Part shown: one piece after another, positions 14,266-22,751 of the stretch
Layout of the letters: the number at the start of each line of letters is the position of its first letter
Position numbering within the stretch: the first letter of the stretch is position 1
Source: Falsiroseomonas oleicola
Lineage (GTDB): Bacteria > Pseudomonadota > Alphaproteobacteria > Acetobacterales > Acetobacteraceae
Direction: 5' to 3'
DNA: 64,000 nucleotides
NCBI RefSeq assembly: GCF_019029495.1
Contig: NZ_JAERQM010000002.1
Span: 62,001 to 126,000 of the forward strand
Position numbers and translations under genes: made by a program
Notes under the pieces: generated by a model
Databases searched by the model: none
Told to the model about the DNA's origin: nothing
The model's input: the letters and a program-made list of their open reading frames with translations, nothing else

Positions 14266-15264
14266 TCAGAAACGCCGGACTGGCGCGGGCGGCAGGCGCG
14301 CGGCCAGGTCGCGGATGGCCTGCGCCACCAGCCCCGGCGCCTGCCAGGGAATGTCATGGTCCGCCTGGTCGGTCACGCGCAGCTCCGCCTGCGGCAGCCC
14401 GGCCGCCAGGGCCCGCTGCGCCGCCAGGGCTTCCGCCTGCGCCACGGGCGCCGCCATCCCCTTCGGCACCACCACGGCACCATGGGTGGAGGCGAGGACG
14501 ATGCAGGGCTGGCGCGGCGGCGGCGCGGCATCGATGGCAGCGGTGTCGGCGGCCAACTGCGCCAGTTCGGCGCGGGTGGCCCGCAGGCCGCGCGCGGATT
14601 GCGAAAGTCGCGTCCAGGCCGCCACCATGCTCTCCGGCGTCACCCGGGCCGGGCGGGGCGGCAGCCCCTTGCGCCAGCGCCACAGCCGCCAGAGGCCCAG
14701 GCGCGCCGCCGGCACCTTCCACCACAGCGACCGCGCGAAGCTGGAGCGTACGATGGACCCCGCCTGGCTCGCCGAGATGGTCTCCACCAGCAGCAGGGCG
14801 GCGACATCCTCGGGGTAGCGTGCCGCATGCAGCCGGGCGGTATGGCCGGAGCAGGAATGCGCCACCAGCAGCCAGGGCGGTGCCAGGTGCATCGCGGCGA
14901 GCAGCGCCCGCTGTTCGGCCAGCAGCGCCTCCACCCCCCGTGATGGCTTGCCCGGTCCCAGGCTGCTCCACAGATGGCCGCCGCGGTCATAGGTCAGCAC
15001 CAGCCAGTCCGGCCCCAATTCGCGCACCACGCCGGGCCAGGTCAGGCTGCCATTGGTCAGCCCGCCATCCATCACCACCACGGGCTGGTCGATGCTGCGG
15101 CGGCGGCCCTGGAGGTCGGCATGCAGCAGGGCCTCGCCCAGCGCCACGACCTCTCCGGCTTTGGCGATGCGGCCGCGATCACGGGCGGCGGCCCAGCTCT
15201 CCCATGCCATCCCGATCAGGCCGAGCAGGGCCACGACCAGCACTGTCAACATGGCCGCCATCAT
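14266..15264 (-). CDS. Membrane-anchored alpha/beta hydrolase
   Basis: This 332-residue protein starts with a hydrophobic segment (MLTVLVVALLGLIGMAW), probably an uncleaved anchor, then an alpha/beta-hydrolase domain. It shows VVVMDGGLTNGSLTW at the oxyanion region, the nucleophile elbow VAHSCSGH, and a late DQADHDIPW with the catalytic His. The N-terminal RGRIAKAGEVVALGEALLHA resembles secreted haloperoxidase-like and proline iminopeptidase-like hydrolases. Substrate unknown. Its stop lies 82 bp from the dsbD-like start on the same strand. Confidence 0.8.
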   Translation of the reverse strand: MMAAMLTVLVVALLGLIGMAWESWAAARDRGRIAKAGEVVALGEALLHADLQGRRRSIDQPVVVMDGGLTNGSLTWPGVVRELGPDWLVLTYDRGGHLWSSLGPGKPSRGVEALLAEQRALLAAMHLAPPWLLVAHSCSGHTARLHAARYPEDVAALLLVETISASQAGSIVRSSFARSLWWKVPAARLGLWRLWRWRKGLPPRPARVTPESMVAAWTRLSQSARGLRATRAELAQLAADTAAIDAAPPPRQPCIVLASTHGAVVVPKGMAAPVAQAEALAAQRALAAGLPQAELRVTDQADHDIPWQAPGLVAQAIRDLAARLPPAPVRRF

Positions 15265-15712
15265 GGCTGGTGACGACGCTGTCTCGTTGAGGCGTGTCGG
15301 GCGTTCGGGGGCGTCATGGCCGGTCGCGGCGCGCGGACCGGCGGTCGCAGCGGCATGGCAGGCGCTGCGGCCGAGGCGTCCGGCCAGGCTCGGTCATCTT
15401 CAGCGTCCCTGCTCATGTCCCGGCTTCGTTGCCATCCACTGCGCGGCAAGACGGGTCCCCGACACCACGAACCATGCCGGCTGGATCCCGTCACGGCTGG
15501 CGCAGGGTGCGGTTCACCGGCATGCCCAGGCAAAATGCGACGCATTCGCGAATGACGCAACGGGGCAACTCCATGCTGCCCAGAGGGCCGTTCCAAACCC
15601 CATGATCTCAGCGCAATCCGCAGTTAAGGCCGAAATCAGCATGTAATCAACACTATTTCATACTATCGGGTCATGTCGTCCTGAGGCATCTCGTTGCCCG
15701 TCTGCGCGGGCT
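15265..15712. other. Gene-free stretch of about 450 bp
   Basis: Both strands have short frames but none looks like a protein. A weak minus-strand promoter pattern, TTGATT (15645-15650), 17 bp, TTAACT (15622-15627), lies in an AT-richer patch and would point at the hydrolase gene through a ~360-nt leader, which could also hold a small RNA. No terminator or riboswitch fold was recognised. Confidence 0.3.
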
Positions 15713-17146
15713 TCACGGAAAAGCGGCGGCGTCCTCCCCCGTCTCACGCAGCCGCACATCCTCCAGCTCCACATAGCCGAGCGGATGCGGCCGGAAGCCG
15801 CGCAGGCCGGGGCGCGCACCGGCCAGGACATCGGCGGCATAGAGCGGCAGGACCGGCAATTCGGCATGCACCAGGCGCTGCGCCTCCGCATAGGTCTCGC
15901 GCTGCCGCGCCGGATCGGCGCTGCGCCGGGCCTCGGCCACCAGCGTGTCGAGGCGGGGGTTGGAATAGCCGCCGGCATTGAAGGCGCCGCCGGTGCAAAG
16001 GTCGCGCTGGAACAGGATATGCGGATGCGGCCGGGCGGATGCGCCCTGGATCGCCATCTGCCAGCCGCCCTGGAGATAGACCGCCGGCCACCAGGGCGGG
16101 TCCCAATAATGCCGCAGGTCGAGCTCGATGCCGATGGCCGCGAGCCCGGCCGCCACCTGCGCCGCCACGCCGGGCACCGGCGGCATGGCGGTGGTGGAGA
16201 CCTGCACGCGCACCCCGTCGCCATGGCCGGCTTCACGCACCAGCGCCCGGGCGCGGTCCGGATCGAAGGGCAGCGGCTCCAGCTTCTCCGCCCAGGGATC
16301 GTCCTCCGGCAGCACCCCCACCACCAGCCGGCCACGATCGCCCAGATGGCGGGCGCGGATCGCCTCCAGGTCCAGCGCATGCGCCACGGCCTGGCGCATG
16401 CGGGGGTCGTCGAAGGGCGGCTCGGTGGTGCGGAAGGCGATGACGGTCTTGCGCGGGGAATTCGCCACCAGGGCCTGCACCAGGCCGCGCGCGACAAGAT
16501 CGGCGGCGGCGCCGGCGGGCAGGGTCTCGATGATGTCGGCGGCGCCGGCCTCGATGGCGGCGATGCGGTCGGCGGCGCGGGGCGCGAAGCGGATCACCAG
16601 CTCCTCCGCCGCGAAGCGGTGGGCGGCGTAGTGGCCGGGGAATTTGCGCAGGCGCAGATGGCTGCCGCGGCGCCATTCCAGCACCTCATAGGGCCCAGCG
16701 CCGACCGGTTGCACGGCGACATCATCGGCCAGGAAGCAGCGCCAGGCCAGCGCCGGCAGGAAGGCCAGGTGGGGTTCGGCGAAGCGGAAGCGCAGCGTCA
16801 GCCGGCCGGTCGCCTCCACCGCCTCCAGCCCCGCGAAATCGCCCTGGAGCGGGCTTTGCACCCGGGGGTCGAAGATGCGGTGGAAGCAGGCGGCGGCGGC
16901 CTCCGCCTCCAGCGCCCGGCCGTTGTGGAAGGTCAGGCCCGGCCGCAGCGTGAAGTCGAAGATGCGATGGCCGTCCGAGACGCGCCAGGATTCGGCCAGG
17001 TCCGGCTGCGGTCGCATCGCAGGGTCCAGCCGCAGCAGGCTGGGGCAGGCGAGCTTCAGGATGACGGTGGCGGAGCTGGAATCGCCCTCATGGGTATTGG
17101 GGGCGAGGGAGATCGGCTCGTGGTTGAACAGCAGGTGCAGGCGCAT
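15713..17146 (-). CDS. Solute-binding protein family 5-like, without signal peptide
   Basis: This 477-residue protein has the SBP_bac_5 (oligopeptide/nickel-binding) fold: ATVILKLACPSLLRLDP, PDLAESWRVSDGHRIFDFTL, RPGLTFHNGRALEAE, the GAGPYEVLEW turn and DDPRMRQAVAHALDLEAIRA. The N-terminus MRLHLLFNHEPISLAPNT begins directly with the first strand and has no signal peptide, and no in-frame extension supplies one. No permease or ATPase genes are adjacent. It may be cytoplasmic, like the sugar-sensing domain of SgrR, or the start may be misplaced. Confidence 0.8.
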   Translation of the reverse strand: MRLHLLFNHEPISLAPNTHEGDSSSATVILKLACPSLLRLDPAMRPQPDLAESWRVSDGHRIFDFTLRPGLTFHNGRALEAEAAAACFHRIFDPRVQSPLQGDFAGLEAVEATGRLTLRFRFAEPHLAFLPALAWRCFLADDVAVQPVGAGPYEVLEWRRGSHLRLRKFPGHYAAHRFAAEELVIRFAPRAADRIAAIEAGAADIIETLPAGAAADLVARGLVQALVANSPRKTVIAFRTTEPPFDDPRMRQAVAHALDLEAIRARHLGDRGRLVVGVLPEDDPWAEKLEPLPFDPDRARALVREAGHGDGVRVQVSTTAMPPVPGVAAQVAAGLAAIGIELDLRHYWDPPWWPAVYLQGGWQMAIQGASARPHPHILFQRDLCTGGAFNAGGYSNPRLDTLVAEARRSADPARQRETYAEAQRLVHAELPVLPLYAADVLAGARPGLRGFRPHPLGYVELEDVRLRETGEDAAAFP

Positions 17147-17283
17147 GGGCCAGTCTCGCCGCGGTCTGCCAGGGTGGGAAGGGCCGGGGTGATGGATTCG
17201 TCACCGCCGGCGCAGCATCTGCCGGGCGCCCGCTTGCCGGCCGGCGGGCGCTTCGCTATAGCGCAGGCCTCGCCGCCAGCCGC

Positions 17284-17360
17284 CGGAGTGTAGCTCAGCC
17301 TGGTAGAGCACTGTGTTCGGGACGCAGGGGCCGGAGGTTCGAATCCTCTCACTCCGACCA
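17284..17360 (+). tRNA. tRNA-Pro(CGG)
   Basis: The gene begins CGGAGTGTAGCTCAGCCTGG and ends CACTCCGACCA with an encoded CCA. Acceptor stem CGGAGTG/CACTCCG starts with C, as proline tRNAs do. The anticodon loop TTCGGGA gives CGG within CTGTG/CGCAG. T-loop GGTTCGAATC is normal. Length 77 nt. A strong terminator follows. Confidence 0.96.
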
Positions 17361-17378
17361 AACGCGCGGCGGCGAGGG

Positions 17379-17414
17379 AAACCCCGCCAGGACCTGGTCC
17401 TGGCGGGGTTTTTT
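17379..17414 (+). terminator. Rho-independent terminator after tRNA-Pro
   Basis: AACCCCGCCAGGAC, a CTG loop and GTCCTGGCGGGGTT form a perfect 14-bp stem directly followed by a T run (TTTTTT including the stem end). It lies 18 bp after the tRNA and ends that transcript. Confidence 0.93.
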
Positions 17415-17578
17415 CATGCCCTCGGGACGGTGCCGCCTTTGTGCGATGCAAAACTGCCACAGGGGCTGTCGAATTTCTGCAACTTCGCGGAAATCGCTTC
17501 CGTCCGCCGCGCGCCCTGCTACTTGTTGCGTGACTGCTTACAAAACACGCAGCCGAACGCGAGACGCGAGGATTGCCC

Positions 17579-18358
17579 ATGATTCGCTCCATGACCCTGG
17601 CTTCGACTGCCTTGTTTGGGGGCATCTTGCTTGCATCCGGTGCAGGCCATGCCCAGCAGACCATCGAGGGTGCGGGGTTGACCATCACCACGACCCCGAC
17701 GATCGCCTCGGACTATTCTTTCCGCGGCATGAGCCAGACGCGGAACCGCCCCGCCGCCCAGCTCACCCTGGATGTCGAGCACAGCTCCGGCCTCTATGTC
17801 GGTGCCTTCGTCAGCAACGTCGCCTTCGCCGGCACCAATGCGCGGCAGGAAGTGGACCTGAACGCCGGCTACCGTTTCGAACTGGCGGGCGTGAAGCTGG
17901 ACCTCGGCGCCACCTACTATGCCTATCCGGGCTATGACGCGCCGACCGGCGGCTACGAGCTGAACTTCTACGAATTCGCCCTGCGCGCCTCCTATGAGAT
18001 CGCACCGCTGAAGTTCGTCGGCCTCGCCGCCGTCTCCCCGGACTTCACCGGCGAATCCGGCCTCGGCGTTTATCTCGAGGGCGGCGTGGACGTCACGCTC
18101 GACTACGGCTTCACCATCGGCGGCCGCTACGGCTACCAGTGGGTCGAGCGCAACTTCGCCACGCCCGGCCGCAACGAGGGCGCCTTCGGTGCCGAGGACT
18201 ACGCCAATGTCTCCCTCTTCGTGTCGCGGGAGATCATCGGCGGCGTGACCGGCACGCTGTCCGGCGTGTTCACCTCGCTCGACCAGCGCCAGGATTGCTT
18301 CGGCGGTTCCAAGGTCTGCGACAACCGGGTGATCTTCACCCTCAGCCGCACCTTCTGA
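17579..18358 (+). CDS. TorF family putative porin
   Basis: The ATG at 17579 ([20 protein letters not shown]) is preceded by GAGGAT. The 259-residue protein has a signal peptide ending GHAQQ and then the TIGR02001/TorF pattern: [20 protein letters not shown] and [20 protein letters not shown], followed by alternating aromatic beta strands and a C-terminal Phe (TLSRTF) typical of outer-membrane beta-barrels. It is expected in the outer membrane as a small channel of unknown specificity. It has its own upstream region after the tRNA-Pro terminator. Confidence 0.88.
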   Translation: MIRSMTLASTALFGGILLASGAGHAQQTIEGAGLTITTTPTIASDYSFRGMSQTRNRPAAQLTLDVEHSSGLYVGAFVSNVAFAGTNARQEVDLNAGYRFELAGVKLDLGATYYAYPGYDAPTGGYELNFYEFALRASYEIAPLKFVGLAAVSPDFTGESGLGVYLEGGVDVTLDYGFTIGGRYGYQWVERNFATPGRNEGAFGAEDYANVSLFVSREIIGGVTGTLSGVFTSLDQRQDCFGGSKVCDNRVIFTLSRTF

Positions 18359-18388
18359 TCGAAGGCTGGCTGATCGAAGCCGGGATCA

Positions 18389-18417
18389 GGCCGGGCGCCC
18401 TGGAAGGGGCGCCGGCC
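18389..18417. terminator. Candidate bidirectional terminator hairpin
   Basis: GGCCGGGCGCCC and GGGGCGCCGGCC pair across a five-base loop with one bulge. The hairpin lies between the convergent torF-like gene and the DUF2842 gene (which stops at 18420). No T run follows on either side, so it may be an mRNA 3'-end stabiliser instead. Confidence 0.35.
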
Positions 18418-18419
18418 GA

Positions 18420-18614
18420 TCAGCCGCGGCCGCGCGCGGCCCAGAACATCAGCCATTTGGCCGGCCAGGCCCAGGCCATGCCGACGACGACGAAATAGGC
18501 GAATTGCAGCAGCCAGTGCCGCCCCAGCACATGGTCGGCCAGCGCCACCCCCGCCATCACATACAGGGCGAAGCCGAGAAGTCCGCCCAGCAGGGCGATG
18601 GTGATGCGGGACAT
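18420..18614 (-). CDS. DUF2842 domain-containing membrane protein
   Basis: This 64-residue protein consists of two transmembrane helices ([20 protein letters not shown] and [20 protein letters not shown]) with a short loop. Size and the [11 protein letters not shown] ending match DUF2842, a small family common next to housekeeping genes in alphaproteobacteria. The ATG at 18614 is chosen because the upstream frame has no protein character and runs through apt. Function unknown. Confidence 0.75.
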   Translation of the reverse strand: MSRITIALLGGLLGFALYVMAGVALADHVLGRHWLLQFAYFVVVGMAWAWPAKWLMFWAARGRG

Positions 18615-18779
18615 GTCGGGGATGTGGCCCAGCCTGCCCGCCGCGCCAAGCCCCCGACCCAACCCTGCCTTGCCACGCGAAGGTTGCCGGCCCCGCTTGC
18701 CCCGCCTAGTTTGCCCGCCGCGCGGCAGCACGGCCCCGACCGGCCGCAGCGCCGCGGCAGGGAGCACCCGAACCGCAGC

Positions 18780-19337
18780 ATGGCCGATACCTCCTCCACC
18801 CGCCTCGCCGTCGATCCCAGCATCGACCTGAAGGACCATATCCGCGGCATCCCGGACTTCCCCAAGCCCGGCATCATGTTCCTGGATATATCCACCCTGC
18901 TGCGGCACGGCGCGGCCTGGCGCAGCGCCATGGCCCGGCTGGCCGACATCATCCGCCCCTACAAGCCGGACATGCTGGCCGGCATCGAAAGCCGCGGCTT
19001 CCTGGTGGCGGCGCCGCTGGCGCTGGAACTCGGCCTGGGCTTCGTCATGCTGCGCAAGCCGCGCAAGCTGCCGGGGCTGACCATCGGCCTGAACTACGCG
19101 CTGGAATACGGCACCGATCGCATCGAGATGCAGGCCGATGCGGTGAAGAAGGGCGACCGGGTGGTGGTGCTGGACGACCTTCTGGCCACCGGCGGCACCC
19201 TGGCCGCCGGCATCTCCCTGCTGCGCCAGGCGGGTGCGGAGGTGCCCTGCGCGGCAACATTGATCGAACTCAGCTTCCTGAACGGCCGTGCGCGTCTCGA
19301 CGTGCCCTTCGAGTCGCTGATGACCTACGACAGTTGA
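18780..19337 (+). CDS. apt: Adenine phosphoribosyltransferase
   Basis: The 185-residue product catalyses AMP formation from adenine and PRPP in purine salvage. It shows [19 protein letters not shown] at the N-terminus, the RKPRKLPG loop and the PRPP-binding motif [13 protein letters not shown] around residues 124-136, all highly conserved in Apt. The start at [13 protein letters not shown] gives a normal length. It is divergent from the DUF2842 gene. Its cell role and family assignment are secure. Confidence 0.95.
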   Translation: MADTSSTRLAVDPSIDLKDHIRGIPDFPKPGIMFLDISTLLRHGAAWRSAMARLADIIRPYKPDMLAGIESRGFLVAAPLALELGLGFVMLRKPRKLPGLTIGLNYALEYGTDRIEMQADAVKKGDRVVVLDDLLATGGTLAAGISLLRQAGAEVPCAATLIELSFLNGRARLDVPFESLMTYDS

Positions 19338-19398
19338 TCCGGGGGCGTTCCGCAGGCTTGCCACGTTTCTGCCCCATTCGGGCCGCTAGGTGGCAGGC

Positions 19399-20448
19399 AT
19401 GAAGGCCGGTGGGATGGGAGACAGGGACCCGACCCGGCGGGCAGTCGGCCGCGGGATCGCGGCGGCGCTCGCCGCCTTCGCATGTCCGAGTGCCGGCGGC
19501 GCGGCGATCGCCGCCATCAACGTGCCCGAGGCCGCCACCCTGCTGGCACCGGGGCCGGAGCAGGGCACGGCCGCCCATCTCGCGGCCCGCGCGGCCGCGG
19601 CGCTGGCGCGCGGCCTGGTGCAGGCCGCAGCGCTACGGGTTTCAGTGCTCGGCGGGCCGGATGGCATCACCGCCGCCAACCGCTTCGCCACCTCCACCGC
19701 CCGCGACGGGCCCATGCTGCTGCTGCTGTCGGGGCTCGCCGCCCAGGCTCAGCTCGTCGGCGATGCCCGCGCCCGCTTCGAACCGCGCCACTGGCCGGCG
19801 ATCTGCGGCAATGTGCAGCCCGCCTTGCTGGCCATCCGCCGCGGCCTGGCGCCCGATACCCCGCTGCGCCTGGCGCTGCCGGGGCCGGCGGCGCCGGAGG
19901 CAGGGGCGCTGCTGGCGCTGGACCTGCTGCGCCGCCCCGCCACGCCGGTCTTCGGCCTGGCCGCCGAGGGCGGCCCGCGCCCGGCACTGGCCGAGGCGGC
20001 GCTGCGGGAAGGTTCGGCGGATGCGGTGGTGCTTTGCGGCAGCGATGCGGCCCTGCGGGCCGCCGCGCTGGGGCTGGTGCCGCTTTTCGCCTTCGACGCC
20101 CCGGGCCATGCCCGCGACGTGGCGCTGCCGGAGGTGCCGGCCCTGGGGGAATTGCTGGCCGACCCCTCGCGGCCGGAGCTGCTGGAGGCCGCCCGCGGCG
20201 CCGGCGCCGCCTTGCGCTGCCGGGCGCTGCTGGTGCTGCCGGCGCTGACATCGGCCAATGTCGTCGCCCTTTGGCGCGGCGCGGCCCAGACCTGGCCGGA
20301 GGAGGCGCCGGACACGCCGGAGGCCGGCACCCGGCGCATAGGCCCGGGCGAGGCCACCGTCCTGCTCAGTACGCTCTGCCCGGGGCCGGAGGCGGCGCTG
20401 GCCTATCGGCTCTGGCTGCTGCGCCGCCTGAATTTCCAGGCGGGTTGA
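19399..20448 (+). CDS. TctC/Bug-like periplasmic protein (divergent)
   Basis: A DPTRRAVGRGIAAALAAFAC segment looks like a Tat-type signal with twin Arg, so the ~345-residue product is probably exported. The mature part has an alternating alpha/beta layout with GGPDGITAANRFATSTARDG and LLAIRRGLAPDTPLRLALPG, weakly like Bug/TctC solute-binding proteins; the correspondence is not firm. GTG at 19390 and ATG at 19414 are alternative starts. It ends 14 bp from the convergent AbrB-type transporter gene, with which it could work. Confidence 0.45.
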   Translation: MKAGGMGDRDPTRRAVGRGIAAALAAFACPSAGGAAIAAINVPEAATLLAPGPEQGTAAHLAARAAAALARGLVQAAALRVSVLGGPDGITAANRFATSTARDGPMLLLLSGLAAQAQLVGDARARFEPRHWPAICGNVQPALLAIRRGLAPDTPLRLALPGPAAPEAGALLALDLLRRPATPVFGLAAEGGPRPALAEAALREGSADAVVLCGSDAALRAAALGLVPLFAFDAPGHARDVALPEVPALGELLADPSRPELLEAARGAGAALRCRALLVLPALTSANVVALWRGAAQTWPEEAPDTPEAGTRRIGPGEATVLLSTLCPGPEAALAYRLWLLRRLNFQAG

Positions 20449-20462
20449 GCGAAGGGTATCAC

Positions 20463-21536
20463 TCACTCTTTCTCGCGGGGACCGCCCAGCCCGATCCGTT
20501 CCGCGACGTTCCAGACCGGGCCGACCAGCAGGTTGCAGGCCACCGTCCGCACCAGGTGGAACCCCAGCACCAGCGGCACCGCGAGATCCAGCGCCTTGGC
20601 CGTGATGGTCATCTCCGGCATCCCGCCCGGCGCCATGCCCAGAACCACGGCGGCCGGCGGCAGGCCGGAGATCAGGCCGAGGCCAATTCCCAGCAGGGCC
20701 ATCAGCGCCGACAGAAGGAAGGTGGACCCCACCGAGGCCAGCGCCAGGCGGCGGGAACTCAGCAGGAACCGCCGGTTCATCCGCGCCCCCAGCCCGGCCC
20801 CCATGCCGATCTGCGCCACATCGATCATCCAGAGCGGCACGCCGGATGGCAGCATCTCGAAGGCCGAGAGCAGGATCACCAGAAGGCAGGGGCCGAGCAT
20901 CCAGGGATTGGCCAGCTTCAAAAGGCGGATCAACAGCGCGACACCAAGGCCCGCCACCATCAGCAGCGCCAGCCCGGCCATATCCACCGGTGGACGTTCC
21001 GCGAAGAAAGCCCCGGCGCCACCACGCGGTGCCAGCCATGTGATCAGCGGCGGGAAGATCACCACCACGACCATCACGCGGATGGTCTGCGCCAATGTCA
21101 CCGACGGCACCGAAACCCCGGCGCGCTGCGCCAGAACGACCATGACAATGATCCCGCCGGGCACCGCCGAAAAATAGCCGGTCCGCGCATCCGTCCCCGC
21201 CATGCGGGCGAAAATCCGCGCCACCAGCGCGCCGACGATGATGCTGACCAGCGCCGCCAGGATCAGCCAGGGCAGGGCCGCGGCCAGCGCCGCCAGCACC
21301 GGCGTGGTGAAGGTCTGGCCGAGCCCGAGGCCGAGGAACAGCAGCGCCACCGGCCGCACCGGGGCGGCGACCGCCGCACGCTCATGCCAGGCCAGCACGC
21401 CGGTCGCGGCCATGGCGCCCAGCATCCAGGGCAGCGGAATGTGCAGGAGCCAGGCAATGGCCCCGCCCCCCGAGGCCACCGCGGCGGTGAGGAGGTGGTT
21501 GTAGACGGTGGAGGCGGAGGGGGTGCTGATGGTCAC
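20463..21536 (-). CDS. AbrB family (putative ammonia monooxygenase-type) membrane transporter
   Basis: The GTG at 21536 gives a 357-residue protein with about ten membrane segments. Two similar halves are visible, as in Pfam AbrB (PF05145): first half IPLPWMLGAMAATGV and FSAVPGGIIVMVV, second half LANPWMLGPCLLVILL and LGMAPGGMPEMTITAKAL. The paired PWMLG and PGG..EM motifs are diagnostic. Members are annotated as putative ammonia monooxygenases but are probably transporters or regulators of unknown substrate. It is not the DNA-binding AbrB. Confidence 0.85.
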   Translation of the reverse strand: MTISTPSASTVYNHLLTAAVASGGGAIAWLLHIPLPWMLGAMAATGVLAWHERAAVAAPVRPVALLFLGLGLGQTFTTPVLAALAAALPWLILAALVSIIVGALVARIFARMAGTDARTGYFSAVPGGIIVMVVLAQRAGVSVPSVTLAQTIRVMVVVVIFPPLITWLAPRGGAGAFFAERPPVDMAGLALLMVAGLGVALLIRLLKLANPWMLGPCLLVILLSAFEMLPSGVPLWMIDVAQIGMGAGLGARMNRRFLLSSRRLALASVGSTFLLSALMALLGIGLGLISGLPPAAVVLGMAPGGMPEMTITAKALDLAVPLVLGFHLVRTVACNLLVGPVWNVAERIGLGGPREKE

Positions 21537-21702
21537 TGGGCGCCGTCTTGCTGCACCACACCATCGACCCCCGGATCGGCCTCGGCAACCCCCGGCGGGC
21601 GGTTTCGCGGGCGCGCAACGGAAGCCTTCGCGCGATTCATGCTTTCTCAAGCTTCGCCGCATTAGATGCGACGTTGATATATTTCCTGAGAGGAATCCCG
21701 AG

Positions 21703-21975
21703 ATGCTGAGTGCCACCTCACCCGTCGGCGCCGTGCGTCCCGTGCCCGAAACGCCACGTGCCGCGCCCACCGCCGAACCCCCGAAACCTCCCCTGGCGCC
21801 GGCGAAGCAACTGCGCATCGAGCCCGCGCTGCAGCTGGTGGTGACCGAATTCCGCACGCCGGACGGGGAGGTGCGGCAGAGCATCCCGACGCCGCGGGAG
21901 ATCGACGCCTATCGCAACCCGCCGCTGCCCTCCCCCGACAAGGCGGCCGATGCCGGGGTGGACGTCAAGAGCTGA
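21703..21975 (+). CDS. Hypothetical protein, possibly FlaG-like
   Basis: This 90-residue protein starts at an ATG 9 bp after GAGAGGAAT. The N-terminal half is Pro/Ala-rich and looks disordered. The C-terminal half ALQLVVTEFRTPDGEVRQSI followed by PTPREIDAYRNPP resembles short Rhodospirillales proteins of the 'l.v.efr...G.v..siPs.rq..AYr' kind, distantly like FlaG. No flagellar genes adjoin, so function is open. Confidence 0.6.
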   Translation: MLSATSPVGAVRPVPETPRAAPTAEPPKPPLAPAKQLRIEPALQLVVTEFRTPDGEVRQSIPTPREIDAYRNPPLPSPDKAADAGVDVKS

Positions 21976-22013
21976 GCGGCGCGGCGCCGCCGGTGCCCAT
22001 CAGCTATGGGCCG

Positions 22014-22616
22014 TCAGGCGTGGCCCGCCGCGCCGGACAGCGCGCTCGGGTCCACCCGCAGCTTGGCCAGTGCGCGGCGCCAGAGCTGGTCCGGCGCGCC
22101 CTCGAACAGCAGGGCCTCATCCGCCGGCACGCTCAGCCAGGCATTCTGCTGCAATTCGCTGTCGAGCTGCCCTGGTCCCCAGCCGGCATAGCCCAGCGCC
22201 AGCAGCCCCTCCCGCGGCCCGCCGCCCTCGGCGATTGCCTTCAGGATCTCGACATTGGCGGTGAGTGCGAGGCCGGGCATCACCTCCAGGCTGCCTTCCG
22301 TCTCCCAATCCGCCGTGTGCAGCACGAAGCCGCGGCTGCCTTCCACCGGCCCGCCCTGCGTCAGGCGGATGCGCCGCGCCGGCGGCACCGGGTCCAGCCC
22401 CAGCTGGCTCAGCAACTGGTCGAAGGTGAGGTTGTCGAGCGGCTGGTTCAGCACCAGCCCCATCGCGCCCTCGGCCGAATGGGCGCAGAGGCAGATGACG
22501 CTGCGGGCGAAGCGCGGGTCGGACATGCCCGGCATGGCGACCAGCAACTGGCCGGCCAGGTAGCCATCCGCGCCGGGATCGTCTTCGGTGAGGGGGGAGG
22601 TGTCTCGGCTTGCCAT
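22014..22616 (-). CDS. YqgE/AlgH family protein
   Basis: The ATG at 22616 gives a 200-residue protein with the UPF0301 pattern: YLAGQLLVAMPGMSDPRFAR near the start, SVICLCAHSAEGAMGLVLNQ, then GGPVEGSRGFVLH, LALGYAGWGPGQLDSE and ELQQNAWLSVPAD. This is a strong match to YqgE/AlgH, a widespread family of uncertain cellular role. It is divergent from thrC. Confidence 0.92.
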   Translation of the reverse strand: MASRDTSPLTEDDPGADGYLAGQLLVAMPGMSDPRFARSVICLCAHSAEGAMGLVLNQPLDNLTFDQLLSQLGLDPVPPARRIRLTQGGPVEGSRGFVLHTADWETEGSLEVMPGLALTANVEILKAIAEGGGPREGLLALGYAGWGPGQLDSELQQNAWLSVPADEALLFEGAPDQLWRRALAKLRVDPSALSGAAGHA

Positions 22617-22751
22617 GATGCCCCCCAAGATGGCGCTGCCCTCCGGGCGCCGCAAGCGGCAAGCCGCGTAGCGGCAGGCGCGTGGCGCCCTCTCGCGGCT
22701 GGCGCATGGCGCCCCCTCGCGGACGGCGTTCCGCCGGGCTAGTCTGAGCGC

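Noticed and set aside
13179-15290. A 703-codon plus-strand frame
   Set aside because: It is antisense to the DsbD/ScsB and hydrolase genes and has low-complexity shadow composition.
15622-15650. A functional minus-strand promoter in the 15.3-15.7 kb gap
   Set aside because: The TTGATT-17-TTAACT match is weak and would leave a ~360-nt leader with no recognised structure; it is kept only as a note in the gap entry.
20463-21536. An AbrB-type DNA-binding regulator
   Set aside because: The protein is polytopic with PWMLG and PGG motifs, so it belongs to the membrane AbrB family and not to the swapped-hairpin transcription factors.
19482-21665. A 727-codon plus-strand frame
   Set aside because: It runs antisense through the AbrB-type gene and out of frame through the TctC-like gene, has the Arg/Gly/Ala/His bias of a GC-rich shadow frame, and has no recognisable domain.
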